Assembly (NCBI RefSeq): GCF_014202215.1
Contig: NZ_JACHGB010000001.1
Span: 186,001-250,000 of the forward strand
DNA: 64,000 nucleotides
Source of the DNA: Quisquiliibacterium transsilvanicum
GTDB lineage: Bacteria > Pseudomonadota > Gammaproteobacteria > Burkholderiales > Burkholderiaceae_E
Direction: 5' to 3'
Shown: positions 17,720 through 24,858 of the stretch, in pieces
How positions within the stretch are numbered: position 1 is the stretch's first letter
How the letters are laid out: every line of letters starts with the position of its first letter
Notes under the pieces: model-generated
What the model was told of the DNA's origin: nothing
The model's database searches: none
Seen by the model: the letters and a program-made list of their open reading frames with translations, nothing else
Position numbers and translations under genes: made by a program

Positions 17720-18118
17720 TCAGCCGCGGGCGTGCCCGCTGTCGGGGTGGCGGGCCAGAAAGGCCTTGTAGCTGGCGAAGCCGGGCTGGTCGACCGCGAG
17801 CTTGTCCAGCGTCACGGTCCAGAGGTGATCGGCGAAACCGGGGGCTTCTTCGTCGATCTCGCCGCTGGCGATGCGCTCGCACAGGCGGCGGTTGAGGGTC
17901 TCGAGGTCACCGGTCTCGCCGAGCAGCTTCTCGAGCCGTTCCTTCTCGGCCGCCAGCGATTTCGGCGACAGCGCAAGCTCGCGGCGCACGATGTCCAGCG
18001 CATTGGCGGCCACGCGCGCGTGGAAGGCGGTGTGGCCGGGAAGCCGCGGCGCGGCCTCCTTGCGCATGAACTCGGCAATGATGTCGAGGAGGGCGTCGAC
18101 GCTGGGCTGGTTGTGCAT
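17720..18118 (-). CDS. DUF6285 domain protein
   Basis: Small 132-residue helical protein. Its start (VDALLDIIAEFMRKEAAPRL), the central FHARVAANALDIVRREL and the acidic end match the domain catalogued as DUF6285, commonly encoded beside APH-like phosphotransferases and acyl-CoA enzymes, sometimes fused to them. No catalytic motif is visible. It starts 29 bp after the phosphotransferase stop codon, so the two are almost certainly cotranscribed. It may be an accessory subunit of the phosphotransferase; function unknown. Confidence 0.75.
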   Translation of the reverse strand: MHNQPSVDALLDIIAEFMRKEAAPRLPGHTAFHARVAANALDIVRRELALSPKSLAAEKERLEKLLGETGDLETLNRRLCERIASGEIDEEAPGFADHLWTVTLDKLAVDQPGFASYKAFLARHPDSGHARG

Positions 18119-18147
18119 CGTGGGGTTCCGTTGTCGGCGACGCGCGT

Positions 18148-19188
18148 TCAGCGCGGCAGCAGCAGGTTCAGCAGGTCGATCTCGGTCTCGGAGGAGCGGC
18201 GGCCGATCGCGGCGCGCTCCACGTTGCGCTCGCCGGCCAGGAAGGCGGCAGCCATGCCTTCGCACATCACGCCCCACTTGAGCGTGCCGAGCACCTCCCA
18301 GAAGCGCACTTCCTCGGGGTTCACGCGCATGCCGCCGGCGGCCTCGTAGGCCTGGAACAGCTGCTCGCGGGTGCCGAAGCCGCCAACCGGCATGTCGGTG
18401 CGGCCGAAGCGCCAGGAGTTCACGCAGATCCAGCCGAGGTCTTCCATCGGGTCGCCCAGGTGGGCGAGTTCCCAGTCGAGCACGCCGCGCAGGCCGTCGG
18501 TGCCGATCATCAGGTTGCCGTGGCGGAAGTCGCCGTGGACCAGCGCCAGGCGGGCCTTGGGCGCGGGCATGTTCCGCTCGAGCCAGCGGAACGCGAGCTC
18601 GAACACCGGCTTGGGCACGCCGTAGCTGCGATGGCGTTCGCGATAGGCGGCCACTTCGCCGGCGGCCGGCGCGGTGCGCAGCGGCGGCAGCCTGTCCAGT
18701 TCGATGCCGTGGATGCGCGCCAGCGCCGCGCCGCACTGGGCCGCGAGGCCAGGCAGCATCGGCGCGAAGGCCGGATCCTTGAGGATCTTCTGGGGCAGGG
18801 TCTCGCCCGCGAGGCGGGTCATGATGAACCCGATGCCGATGTCGTCCTCGCGGGTGAGCACGTGGCCCACGCCGGGTACCGGCACGCCGGCCTCGCTGGC
18901 CAGGCCGATCAGCCTGGCCTCGACCTCCAGCCCGCATCCCATCGAGGAGCGGGTGTCGACGCCGGGCGGCGAGCGCCGCAGGATCCACTTGCTGATGGAG
19001 GTCTCGCCGGAGGCGCCAGGGGCGGCCACCTCGAAGGCCCAGGTTTCCTGGCTCGCGCCGCCGGACAGGCGGTCCAGCCTGGGCACGCCGGTGGCGCCAG
19101 GAACCAGCTTCGGAGCGATCCGGGCGAGCCCGGCGCGCAGCGCCTCGACTGCGGCCAGCGCCTGCGATTCGGTCTGTGCGCCGGCCAT
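18148..19188 (-). CDS. APH-like phosphotransferase (ACAD10-type)
   Basis: Kinase-fold phosphotransferase of 346 residues. The catalytic loop is LVHGDFRHGNLMIG and the metal-binding GVLDWELAHLGDP follows, the pattern of aminoglycoside phosphotransferase-like enzymes. The N-terminal half carries LSGGASQETW as nucleotide loop. Homologues next to acyl-CoA genes, and the N-terminal part of eukaryotic ACAD10/11, phosphorylate 4-hydroxyacyl-CoA during hydroxy-acid breakdown. The ATG at 19188 overlaps the TGA of the synthetase by one base (TGATG), suggesting translational coupling; a GTG one codon earlier is possible. An aminoglycoside substrate is unlikely in this context. Confidence 0.82.
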   Translation of the reverse strand: MAGAQTESQALAAVEALRAGLARIAPKLVPGATGVPRLDRLSGGASQETWAFEVAAPGASGETSISKWILRRSPPGVDTRSSMGCGLEVEARLIGLASEAGVPVPGVGHVLTREDDIGIGFIMTRLAGETLPQKILKDPAFAPMLPGLAAQCGAALARIHGIELDRLPPLRTAPAAGEVAAYRERHRSYGVPKPVFELAFRWLERNMPAPKARLALVHGDFRHGNLMIGTDGLRGVLDWELAHLGDPMEDLGWICVNSWRFGRTDMPVGGFGTREQLFQAYEAAGGMRVNPEEVRFWEVLGTLKWGVMCEGMAAAFLAGERNVERAAIGRRSSETEIDLLNLLLPR

Positions 19189-21059
19189 CACTTGATCACG
19201 ATCACGTCGGCGCCCGGGGGCTCGGCGTAGAGCTGCTCCACCAGGGCCTTGCGGCGATCGAGCGACGCGCGCTGGTTGATGTAGCCCTTGTCGGTGAGCT
19301 CATGGCCGTCGATCGAGGGCGGCTCGGTCATCAGCAGCACCCGCGCGATCCGCATGCTCGAGCCGGTGGACGCGTCGTTGTGCGCCTTCAGGCCCTTGCG
19401 GATGCACTCGATGACGGCGGGCTCACGGATCAGGTCCTCGACCGGCGCATCGGGCTTGCCGACCAGCTGGCGGCAGGCCGGGATGTTGGGCCAGGCCAGC
19501 AGCGCGATGTACTCGCGGTCCTGGCCGGCCACCAGCGCATCCTGCATCACCGGCGTGGCGGCGGCGATCGCGGCCACGCGCAGCGGACCCACGTGCACGA
19601 AGGTGCCGGTCATCAGCTTGAAGTCCTCCACGACGCGGCCGGCGAAGATCAGGCCCTCGCGCGGGTCGTCGGGGTTCATGAAGGTGGCGGCATCGCCGAT
19701 CTTGTAGAAGCCTTCCTCGTCGAAGGCGGCCTCGGTGAGGTCGGGGCGGCCGTGGTAGCCGGGGGTGACGATGACGCCGCGCAGCCGGCACTCGAACTTC
19801 GGGCCCACCGGCACGAGCTTGAGCTCGACGCCCGGATGTGGCAGGCCGATCAGTCCCACGCGCTCGGTCTCCCAGTAGGTGGAGGTGGCGGTGGGCGCGG
19901 TCTCGGTGGAGCCCCAGCCCGTCGTGAAGACGATGCGGTTGCCGGTGTAGCGCACGGCCAGCGCCTGCATGCGCAGGTAGAGGTCGTCCGACAGCGTGGC
20001 GCCGCCGTAGGCGAGCAGCGAAAGCTGGCGGAAGAAGCTCTGCGCCAGCGCGTCATCGTTCTCCAGCGCGGTGGCCAGCATCGCGTAGCCCGACGGGGCG
20101 TTGGCGTAGTAGGTGGGCGAGATCTCGCGCAGGTTGCGGATCGACTCGTCGAACTGGCCGGGAATCGGGCGGCCGTCGTCGATGTAGAGCGTGCCCCCGT
20201 CGGCCAGCAGCGGATTGAACAGCGCATTGCCGCCCATCGTGTGGTTCCAGGGCATCCAGTCCAGGATCACCGGCTTGGGATCGGTCGGGAAACGCTTGCG
20301 GCACTGCTGCGTCATCGCAGTGTTCGCGCACATCATTTCCTGCGTGTTGATCACCGCCTTGGGCATCCCGGTGGAGCCGGAGGTGAACAGCAGCTTGGCG
20401 ACGGTTTTGGCCGTGATCGCGTCGATCGCCGCCGGCACCGCGGGCGTGGCCGGCGTGGCGACGAGATCCGACCAGGCGGTGCTCTCGAAGCCCTCGGGGG
20501 CGCGGTCGACGTGGACCAGCTTCACGCCGGTCAGGTCGAGCGCCTGCAGCGCGCGGCCGAACTGCACGCCGTCCTGGACCAGGATCACCGCGGGCTTGAT
20601 CAGGTCGAAGATGTACTTCAGCTTGGCGTGGTCCTGGCTCAGCAGCGAGTAGGCCGGCGAGACCGGCGCCGCGGGCGCGCTGGCCTGCTGCGCGGCCAGG
20701 GTCATCAGCGCGTGCTCGAGCGAGTTGCCGCTGAGGATCGCCACCGGGCGGCCCGGGCCCGCGCCCATGTCGAGCAGGGCCTGGGTGATGGCGTCGACCG
20801 TGCGCTTGGCCTCGGAATAGCTCACCTTGCGCCACTGGCGCTCGGCGCCCTTGCGCTGCGCGAGCCAGACGTTGTCGGGCGTCTCGGCGGCCCATTTCGC
20901 CAGGAAGGACGGAATGTGCTTCGCGTAGGGTTGCAGCGGCACGTTCGAGCGCAGGACCATGACGCCGTCCGGCCGGCGCTCGAGCGTGACGTCGCGCTCC
21001 AGCCAGTCGATCTTCTTGAACGGTACCTTGCCCAGTGCAGCGGCGTCGGTCGATCCCAT
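19188..21059 (-). CDS. Feruloyl-CoA synthase-like acyl-CoA ligase
   Basis: Adenylate-forming CoA ligase of 623 residues. Core motifs are LLFTSGSTGMPKAV, the DWMPWNHTMGGN loop, GWGSTETAPTATS, KIGDAATF and the C-terminal lysine in LTDKGYINQRA. Overall length and the N-terminal LERDVTLERRPDG followed by LRSNVPLQPY match the feruloyl-CoA synthase family. Members activate ferulate, p-coumarate and related phenylpropanoids. No hydratase-lyase or vanillin dehydrogenase is adjacent, so the CoA ester may be used by beta-oxidation genes elsewhere. It heads the leftward operon with the phosphotransferase, DUF6285 and NUDIX genes. Substrate range is inferred from family only. Confidence 0.87.
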   Translation of the reverse strand: MGSTDAAALGKVPFKKIDWLERDVTLERRPDGVMVLRSNVPLQPYAKHIPSFLAKWAAETPDNVWLAQRKGAERQWRKVSYSEAKRTVDAITQALLDMGAGPGRPVAILSGNSLEHALMTLAAQQASAPAAPVSPAYSLLSQDHAKLKYIFDLIKPAVILVQDGVQFGRALQALDLTGVKLVHVDRAPEGFESTAWSDLVATPATPAVPAAIDAITAKTVAKLLFTSGSTGMPKAVINTQEMMCANTAMTQQCRKRFPTDPKPVILDWMPWNHTMGGNALFNPLLADGGTLYIDDGRPIPGQFDESIRNLREISPTYYANAPSGYAMLATALENDDALAQSFFRQLSLLAYGGATLSDDLYLRMQALAVRYTGNRIVFTTGWGSTETAPTATSTYWETERVGLIGLPHPGVELKLVPVGPKFECRLRGVIVTPGYHGRPDLTEAAFDEEGFYKIGDAATFMNPDDPREGLIFAGRVVEDFKLMTGTFVHVGPLRVAAIAAATPVMQDALVAGQDREYIALLAWPNIPACRQLVGKPDAPVEDLIREPAVIECIRKGLKAHNDASTGSSMRIARVLLMTEPPSIDGHELTDKGYINQRASLDRRKALVEQLYAEPPGADVIVIK

Positions 21060-21245
21060 GGTGTGTCTCCTGTGACTCGAAAGCGCGGCCGCGCCGGAAC
21101 CGGGCGCAGCGCCGGGCTCCCGGTCGGCCCCGGGGGAAAAGGGGAAATGATACCGGCAGGGATGACGGCGCCCGGCCGGGGGGAGACTGCCGCGTTTCGT
21201 TCCGTGGCGGGTGGCCGGGGTGCGGGCGCGGCGGCGCCGGACTCT

Positions 21246-21977
21246 TCAGCCGCTGTTGGGCGGCTGGGTCGAGGCCGCGCCCTGCGCGAGGTGGCGGCGG
21301 ATGGTTTCGAGCAGCTCCTTGCGCTGGATCGGCTTGGCGACGTGGCCGTTCATTCCCGCGGCCAGGCAGCACGCCTGCTCGCCATCGACCGCGAACTCGA
21401 CCTCCATCCCGGCCGACGAGAGCATGAGCTGCAGCACCTTGCGGTTGACCGCGTTGTCCTCGGCCACCAGCACCCGGCGACTGGGCAGCGCCTCGTCGCC
21501 CGGCGTCCCGGTCGCATCGCTCGCATCGGTGGCGGGTGCCAGGGCAGGGGCCGGGAGCAGGCGCGCCCCTGAACCGCAGCGCACGCGGAAGCTGAACGTC
21601 GCGCCCGCGCCCGGCACGCTGCTCACCCGGATATCCCCGTTCATCGCGTGGCAGAGCTCCTGCGAGATCGCAAGGCCGAGGCCGGTTCCGCCGAACCTGC
21701 GGGTAGTCGCTTCGTCGGCCTGCGTGAAGGCGGCGAAGACCATCGACTGCAGGTGGGCCGGGATTCCCGGCCCGGTGTCGGCCACCCATACGTCGACGCA
21801 CAAGGAGTCGGGGTGCGCCGGGTCGATCAGGATGCGCGCGCGCACCGTGACGCCGCCCGAGCCGGTGAACTTGATGGCGTTGTCGACCAGGTTGCGCAGA
21901 ATCTGCGCGATGCGGTTCGGGTCGCCGACCGCGGTCCTGTTGGGCCCGAGGAACTCGGGCAGGTCAGGCTCATGCAG
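21246..21977 (-). pseudogene. Remnant of hybrid histidine kinase
   Basis: Reading leftward from 21977, the frame shows the ATPase half of a sensor kinase: N box RIAQILRNLVDNAIKFT, G1 DTGPGIP, F box VFAAFTQADEATTRRFG and G2 GGTGLGLAIS. It then shows a receiver domain that begins normally (RRVLVAEDNAVNRKVLQLML, VDGEQA) and jumps to its end (CLAAGMNGHVAKPIQRKEL). About 60 residues are missing, including the phospho-acceptor Asp. Sensor, HisKA and catalytic His are also absent, the 5' part being replaced by the Phd-like antitoxin gene. Phosphorelay is therefore impossible; this is a decayed gene. Confidence 0.85.
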
Positions 21978-22248
21978 AGCGCTTGAGCAGCCAGTCGCGC
22001 GCGCGGCGCATTTCCTCGCGCGCCTCATCGGCGGCGGCCTTGCCCTCGCCTGTGAGCGGCAGCCCCAGGCTGGACAGCAAGGTGAGCATCTCGGCCAGCG
22101 GCTTGTCGGCCACGCCCAACTGCTCCAGGTCGACCAGCAGCGCCTGCGGCTTGTCACGGTTCATCACCACGACCATGTCGTCCTCGTGCGCGGCGGCCAG
22201 CGCCGTGCTGGGGTTCGTCTTGAGCTGGCGGATGTTGACGGCCTTCAC
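21970..22248 (-). CDS. Phd/YefM-like antitoxin without toxin
   Basis: A 92-residue protein beginning MKAVNIRQLKTNPSTALAA, with VVVMNRDKPQALLVDL, the classic Phd/YefM antitoxin fold that binds its own promoter. The C-terminal half (ADEAREEMRRARDWLLKRSA) would be the toxin-neutralising region. No cognate toxin follows: downstream is the truncated histidine kinase remnant, overlapping by 8 bp. The frame is intact and may be expressed. It could be a solitary antitoxin or regulator, or the surviving half of a module. Confidence 0.8.
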   Translation of the reverse strand: MKAVNIRQLKTNPSTALAAAHEDDMVVVMNRDKPQALLVDLEQLGVADKPLAEMLTLLSSLGLPLTGEGKAAADEAREEMRRARDWLLKRSA

Positions 22249-22332
22249 GATGATCCTCCGCAGAGGGCCGCATGATGTAGGAACATTGCCAGTCTAGCTG
22301 ACTGTGCCGGGGAATGATTCAACGTCCTTGTA

Positions 22333-22473
22333 TCAGTCCTCGAACAGCTCGGAGTGTGTGCCGGCCCGCACGAAGATGATGGTGCCGCCCTCGAGCCTGT
22401 AGATCAGCAGGAAGTCGCCGCCGATGTGACATTCGCGGTGGTCGACCCAATCGCCCTTCAGCGGGTGATCAAG
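22333..22473 (-). pseudogene. YafQ-type toxin, C-terminal half only
   Basis: Below the DinJ-like stop codon the leftward frame encodes LDHPLKGDWVDHRECHIGGD, then FLLIYRLEGG and VRAGTHSELFED, ending at TGA 22333-22335. This is the C-terminal half of a YafQ mRNA interferase (DHPL, the second His, the GD aspartate, GTHSELF), with Phe where E. coli YafQ has Trp68. The first 45 or so residues and any start codon are missing. The toxin is presumed dead. Confidence 0.75.
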
Positions 22474-22478
22474 CCCGC

Positions 22479-22670
22479 CTACTGCTGGCGGGCTTTTTCG
22501 AGGTCATCGATCAGGGCGTCAGCAGAGCCAAAACGGGCGGCGCGGGCCTTGGCAATGAGCAGGATGCGCACGGCATCAGACACCGACAGCCCCATGGCAG
22601 CCAGTGCCTCGGTAGCCTGCGTCTTGATTTCCTCGTCCACACGGACGTGCAGCATGGTGGAATGGGCCAT
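22479..22670 (-). CDS. DinJ/RelB-like antitoxin, internally shortened
   Basis: A 63-residue ribbon-helix-helix antitoxin. Its start (MAHSTMLHVRVDEEIKTQAT, then EALAAMGLSVSDAVRILL) is typical DinJ/RelB. The usual RILLTRxAxExALPFxxxxPN continuation is absent: the frame passes directly to AKARAARFGSADALIDDLEKA, the typical C-terminus. About 25-30 residues of the toxin-binding middle are therefore missing, without frame loss. ATG 22670 has GGAGG eight bases upstream and a perfect operator-like palindrome 28 bp away. DNA binding may be retained while toxin neutralisation is probably not needed, since the YafQ remnant is broken. Confidence 0.75.
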   Translation of the reverse strand: MAHSTMLHVRVDEEIKTQATEALAAMGLSVSDAVRILLIAKARAARFGSADALIDDLEKARQQ

Positions 22671-22697
22671 GATCAGATCCTCCGCTTCCGCAAGCAT

Positions 22698-22715
22698 GTA
22701 TCTCTATTGAGATAC
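22698..22715. promoter_or_regulatory. Operator-like palindrome of dinJ-like gene
   Basis: Perfect 7-bp inverted repeat GTATCTC / GAGATAC around a 4-base centre, 28 bp upstream of the antitoxin start. Position and symmetry suit binding of a ribbon-helix-helix dimer for autoregulation. Confidence 0.65.
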
Positions 22716-22942
22716 TGGCGAGCAGTCGCTGAGCGACGCGGGGATATTGGGAAGAAAGCGGGCCCGGGGATTCTCCGAGCCCTTGTGTATGCCGGCGGAC
22801 GCTTGATTCCGTACCGACTGGCCACCCGAGTTCGCGAGCCCTCGTGCCGGCTGGCCGGGGGTGAGAGGAGATCAGGCCCAGCACCGGTATCGCGCAGGCT
22901 AACCCAGCGACTGCGCCATCGAGCGCATCGGCAAGAACAGGC

Positions 22943-23215
22943 GGCTCGGATGGGCAACTCGTCCAGCCGCGCTAGGAGATCCCAGTCATCCAGCCAGCGG
23001 ACCGCCTGTCCGGCGGGAGCCTCTTGCGGCCGGTGCCCGGGCTCGAGAAGCATAACTGCCCCTGCGCATTCGCCGCCGATGCCGTCGAGCAGGGCGAAAT
23101 CGTTCTGGCGCGACACCTGCAGCGCCTGGGCGACCAGCTTGCGCATGTTGCCTTCGGGGAGCAGACCGGCGAAGAAGGGGCGCGCGGCCTTGTCGTCGAT
23201 GGGCTCTGCGCGCAA
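22943..23215 (-). pseudogene. HipA toxin-kinase fragment
   Basis: The frame gives LRAEPIDDKAARPFFAGLLP followed by EGNMRKLVAQALQVSRQNDF and ALLDGIGGECAGAVMLLEPG, the N-terminal subdomain of HipA. After DELPIRA homology ends and the frame becomes nonsense. The kinase core (P-loop, catalytic HGDxHxKN) is absent. At the 5' side the natural start (ATG overlapping the HipB-like stop as ATGA, 23225-23228, reading MSRTL) is joined out of frame to the LRAEP segment, so the first 45 or so residues are deleted too. Between 22716 and 22942 nothing recognisable remains. Confidence 0.78.
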
Positions 23216-23224
23216 GGGTTCTGC

Positions 23225-23365
23225 TCATTTCCCCGCCCCTGTAGCTTCGCTGCCGTCGCCCGGTCCGTCGATGCTCAGCATTGCGCCGAACAAGTGGAGA
23301 ACGCTCAGGACGTTCTCCAGTCGGGAAATTCCGATGTGCTGGATCGTGCGGCGCAATTGCGATAC
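23225..23365 (-). pseudogene. HipB-like antitoxin, C-terminal remnant
   Basis: Leftward frame VSQLRRTIQHIGISRLENVL, then SVLHLFGAMLSIDG, ending at TGA 23225-23227. It resembles the C-terminal part of XRE/HipB-type antitoxins that precede hipA, and overlaps the original hipA ATG by the usual ATGA. No start codon lies in frame upstream; the helix-turn-helix is lost where the rightward ParD-like gene now begins. Confidence 0.6.
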
Positions 23366-23370
23366 ATTGC
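23353..23370. promoter_or_regulatory. Inverted repeat upstream of ParD-like antitoxin
   Basis: GCAAT at 23353-23357 and ATTGC at 23366-23370 flank 8 bases, ending four bases before the antitoxin ATG. A plausible autoregulatory operator; short, so uncertain. Confidence 0.4.
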
Positions 23371-23374
23371 ACCC

Positions 23375-23665
23375 ATGAAAACCGCGACCATCCCCTCGGT
23401 GCGTGTCGAGCCCGAGTTTCGGGCCGAAGTCGAGTCGGTGCTGGCCGAGGGCGAGAGCCTCTCGGAGTTCGTCGAGGCTTCGGTGCGCGCCAGCGTCGAG
23501 CGCCGGCGCGTCCAGGCCGAGTTCATCGCCCGTGGCCTTCGCTCGCGAGACCAGGCCAAGCGCACGGGCGACTATGTCGATGCCGACGATGTCGTCGCCG
23601 CGCTGCAGCGCAAGCTCGACGCCGCGCGTGCTCGCCTGGCCAAACCTCCCACGACTCGCAAGTGA
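23375..23665 (+). CDS. ParD-like / YlcI-YnfO family antitoxin
   Basis: A 96-residue protein with a short N-terminal strand (KTATIPSVRVEPEFRAEVES), a helical ESLSEFVEASVRASVERRRV segment and a charged C-terminal helix with DYVDADDVVAALQRKL. This is the layout of ribbon-helix-helix antitoxins listed as YlcI/YnfO-like, partners of ParE/RelE toxins. It overlaps the toxin start by four bases (GTGA), so the two are translationally coupled. The module looks complete and probably expressed. It sits divergently against the HipBA remnant. Confidence 0.78.
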   Translation: MKTATIPSVRVEPEFRAEVESVLAEGESLSEFVEASVRASVERRRVQAEFIARGLRSRDQAKRTGDYVDADDVVAALQRKLDAARARLAKPPTTRK

Positions 23666-23979
23666 CCTTCAGGGTTCGACTGACCCGCGAGGCCGAAGCC
23701 GACGTCGAACGCCTGTTCGACTTCGTGCTCCAACGCGAGCTTGAGCGAGACGGCGGGGATTTGTCGTTGGCTGAGCAGGCCGTTGCCGCCATCCGCGCGG
23801 GATTCGCGACGCTGAAGACTTCGCCGTTCACGTGCCGAAAGGCCGGACCGAGCCCGTTCCTGCGCGAACTGATCATCCCCTTTGGGCGGTCGGGCTACGT
23901 CGCCCTCATCGAGATCGAGTCGGCGACCGAAGTGGTGGTTGTTGCGGTCCGCCACCAGCGCGAAGACGACTACTACTGA
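23662..23979 (+). CDS. RelE/ParE family toxin
   Basis: Starts at GTG 23662 inside the antitoxin stop region and encodes 105 residues: FRVRLTREAEADVERLFDFV at the start, FLRELIIPFGRSGYVALIEI in the middle and VVVAVRHQREDDYY at the end. The closing VxxVRHQREDDYY is diagnostic of ParE-like toxins, which inhibit gyrase or cleave mRNA. The last 81 coding bases plus 24 bases beyond recur at 24743-24847, showing that a related gene once lay further right. No inactivating change is seen. Confidence 0.82.
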   Translation: MTFRVRLTREAEADVERLFDFVLQRELERDGGDLSLAEQAVAAIRAGFATLKTSPFTCRKAGPSPFLRELIIPFGRSGYVALIEIESATEVVVVAVRHQREDDYY

Positions 23980-24032
23980 CGCAGTGGGCTGGGGCAACTG
24001 CCTGCCAATTGCCACCCGCACCCGCGGCCTAC

Positions 24033-24056
24033 GGGTCACGTCCCGGGACGTGACCC
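24033..24056. repeat. Perfect 24-bp palindrome
   Basis: The left half GGGTCACGTCCC is followed directly by its exact reverse complement, with no spacer. It lies between the 3' ends of the rightward ParDE-like and leftward RelE/RHH modules. It could be a dimeric-protein binding site, a recombination site or a termination cruciform. Confidence 0.9.
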
Positions 24057-24125
24057 TGGCCGGTCTATGCCGACTCCTCCGGTGCTGAGGAATTCCGTGC
24101 GATCCAGGTCCTTGCCGACGAAGTT

Positions 24126-24413
24126 TCATTGATCCCGTGACGGCCATTGTCTGGCCGCATGCAGCACACGTAGCATTCGCACCAGTTCGCCGGTTACGTC
24201 ATAGATCAGTACGTAGTTGTGGTGCGCTACCAGCTCGCGGGTGCCGGAGACACGACCTGGCCGGCCAAGGCCCGGGTGAGCGATCAGGTGGCCAGCCTTC
24301 TCTTCAAACAGCTCATCGAGAGCCAGAGCAGCGCTTGGGTTGTCGGCCTCAATGTAGTCGTAGATCGCTTCGCGGTCCTGGATGGCTTCGGGCGTCCAGC
24401 GCAGTTCGATCAT
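24126..24413 (-). CDS. RelE/ParE family toxin
   Basis: A 95-residue toxin: IELRWTPEAIQDREAIYDYI, then NPSAALALDELFEEKAGHLI, PGLGRPGRVSGTRELVAHHN and YVLIYDVTGELVRMLRVLHA, ending in RQWP. The fold and the GTRELV-HxxYVLIY-LRVLHAARQWP pattern are typical of plasmid-stabilisation RelE/ParE proteins. ATG 24413 overlaps the antitoxin stop by four bases (ATGA). The complete operon suggests a working module. Confidence 0.85.
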   Translation of the reverse strand: MIELRWTPEAIQDREAIYDYIEADNPSAALALDELFEEKAGHLIAHPGLGRPGRVSGTRELVAHHNYVLIYDVTGELVRMLRVLHAARQWPSRDQ

Positions 24414-24697
24414 TCAGACCCTTCAAGCCGGCGGCGAGTGGCGGCGCGACGGGCGGCGAACTTGGCTTCGACCTCGGCGCTCGGTACCAGGCGCCCGGCG
24501 TTGGCCGAATCCAGTCCGGCTTGCACCTGGCGACGGAACCAGGCGTCATGTTCGGCCGCTTCCTGCTGCTGCTGAACGAACTCACGCATGAAGTCGCGCA
24601 GAAGCTGCGCGCCGGTGCGGTCTCGGGCCTTCGCGGCCGCGGCGAACTCGTTCTTCAGGGTTTCATCCACCCGAAAGGTGAAGGTTGTTTCGCTCAT
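24410..24697 (-). CDS. Ribbon-helix-helix antitoxin of RelE/ParE pair
   Basis: A 95-residue protein opening with TTFTFRVDETLKNEFAAAAK and ARDRTGAQLLRDFMREFV, a clear ribbon-helix-helix DNA-binding domain. The C-terminal helical stretch (WFRRQVQAGLDSANAGRLVP and beyond) would wrap the toxin. It precedes and overlaps the toxin gene, the usual order. Upstream on this strand, TATACA at about 24726-24731 could be a -10 element, though no convincing -35 was identified. Confidence 0.85.
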   Translation of the reverse strand: MSETTFTFRVDETLKNEFAAAAKARDRTGAQLLRDFMREFVQQQQEAAEHDAWFRRQVQAGLDSANAGRLVPSAEVEAKFAARRAATRRRLEGSE

Positions 24698-24742
24698 GGC
24701 GCCGCCCTCGTGTGTTACAGGTTATGTATACCGTAGCACAGG

Positions 24743-24823
24743 GTCGCCCTCGTCGAGATCGAGTCGGCGACGGATGTGGTGTTCGTTGCCGTCCGCCACA
24801 AGCGCGAAGACGACTATTACTGA
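24743..24823 (+). pseudogene. Duplicate 3' end of ParE-like toxin
   Basis: Bases 24743-24847 match 23899-24003 at about 97 of 105 positions without gaps. The coding part reads VALVEIESATDVVFVAVRHK then REDDYY and stop. Only the last 26 codons remain. It flanks the RelE/RHH module on the side opposite to the intact toxin gene, leaving the module between direct repeats. Confidence 0.88.
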
Positions 24824-24858
24824 CGCAGTGGGCTGGGGCAACTGCCTCCGTCCGAGCC

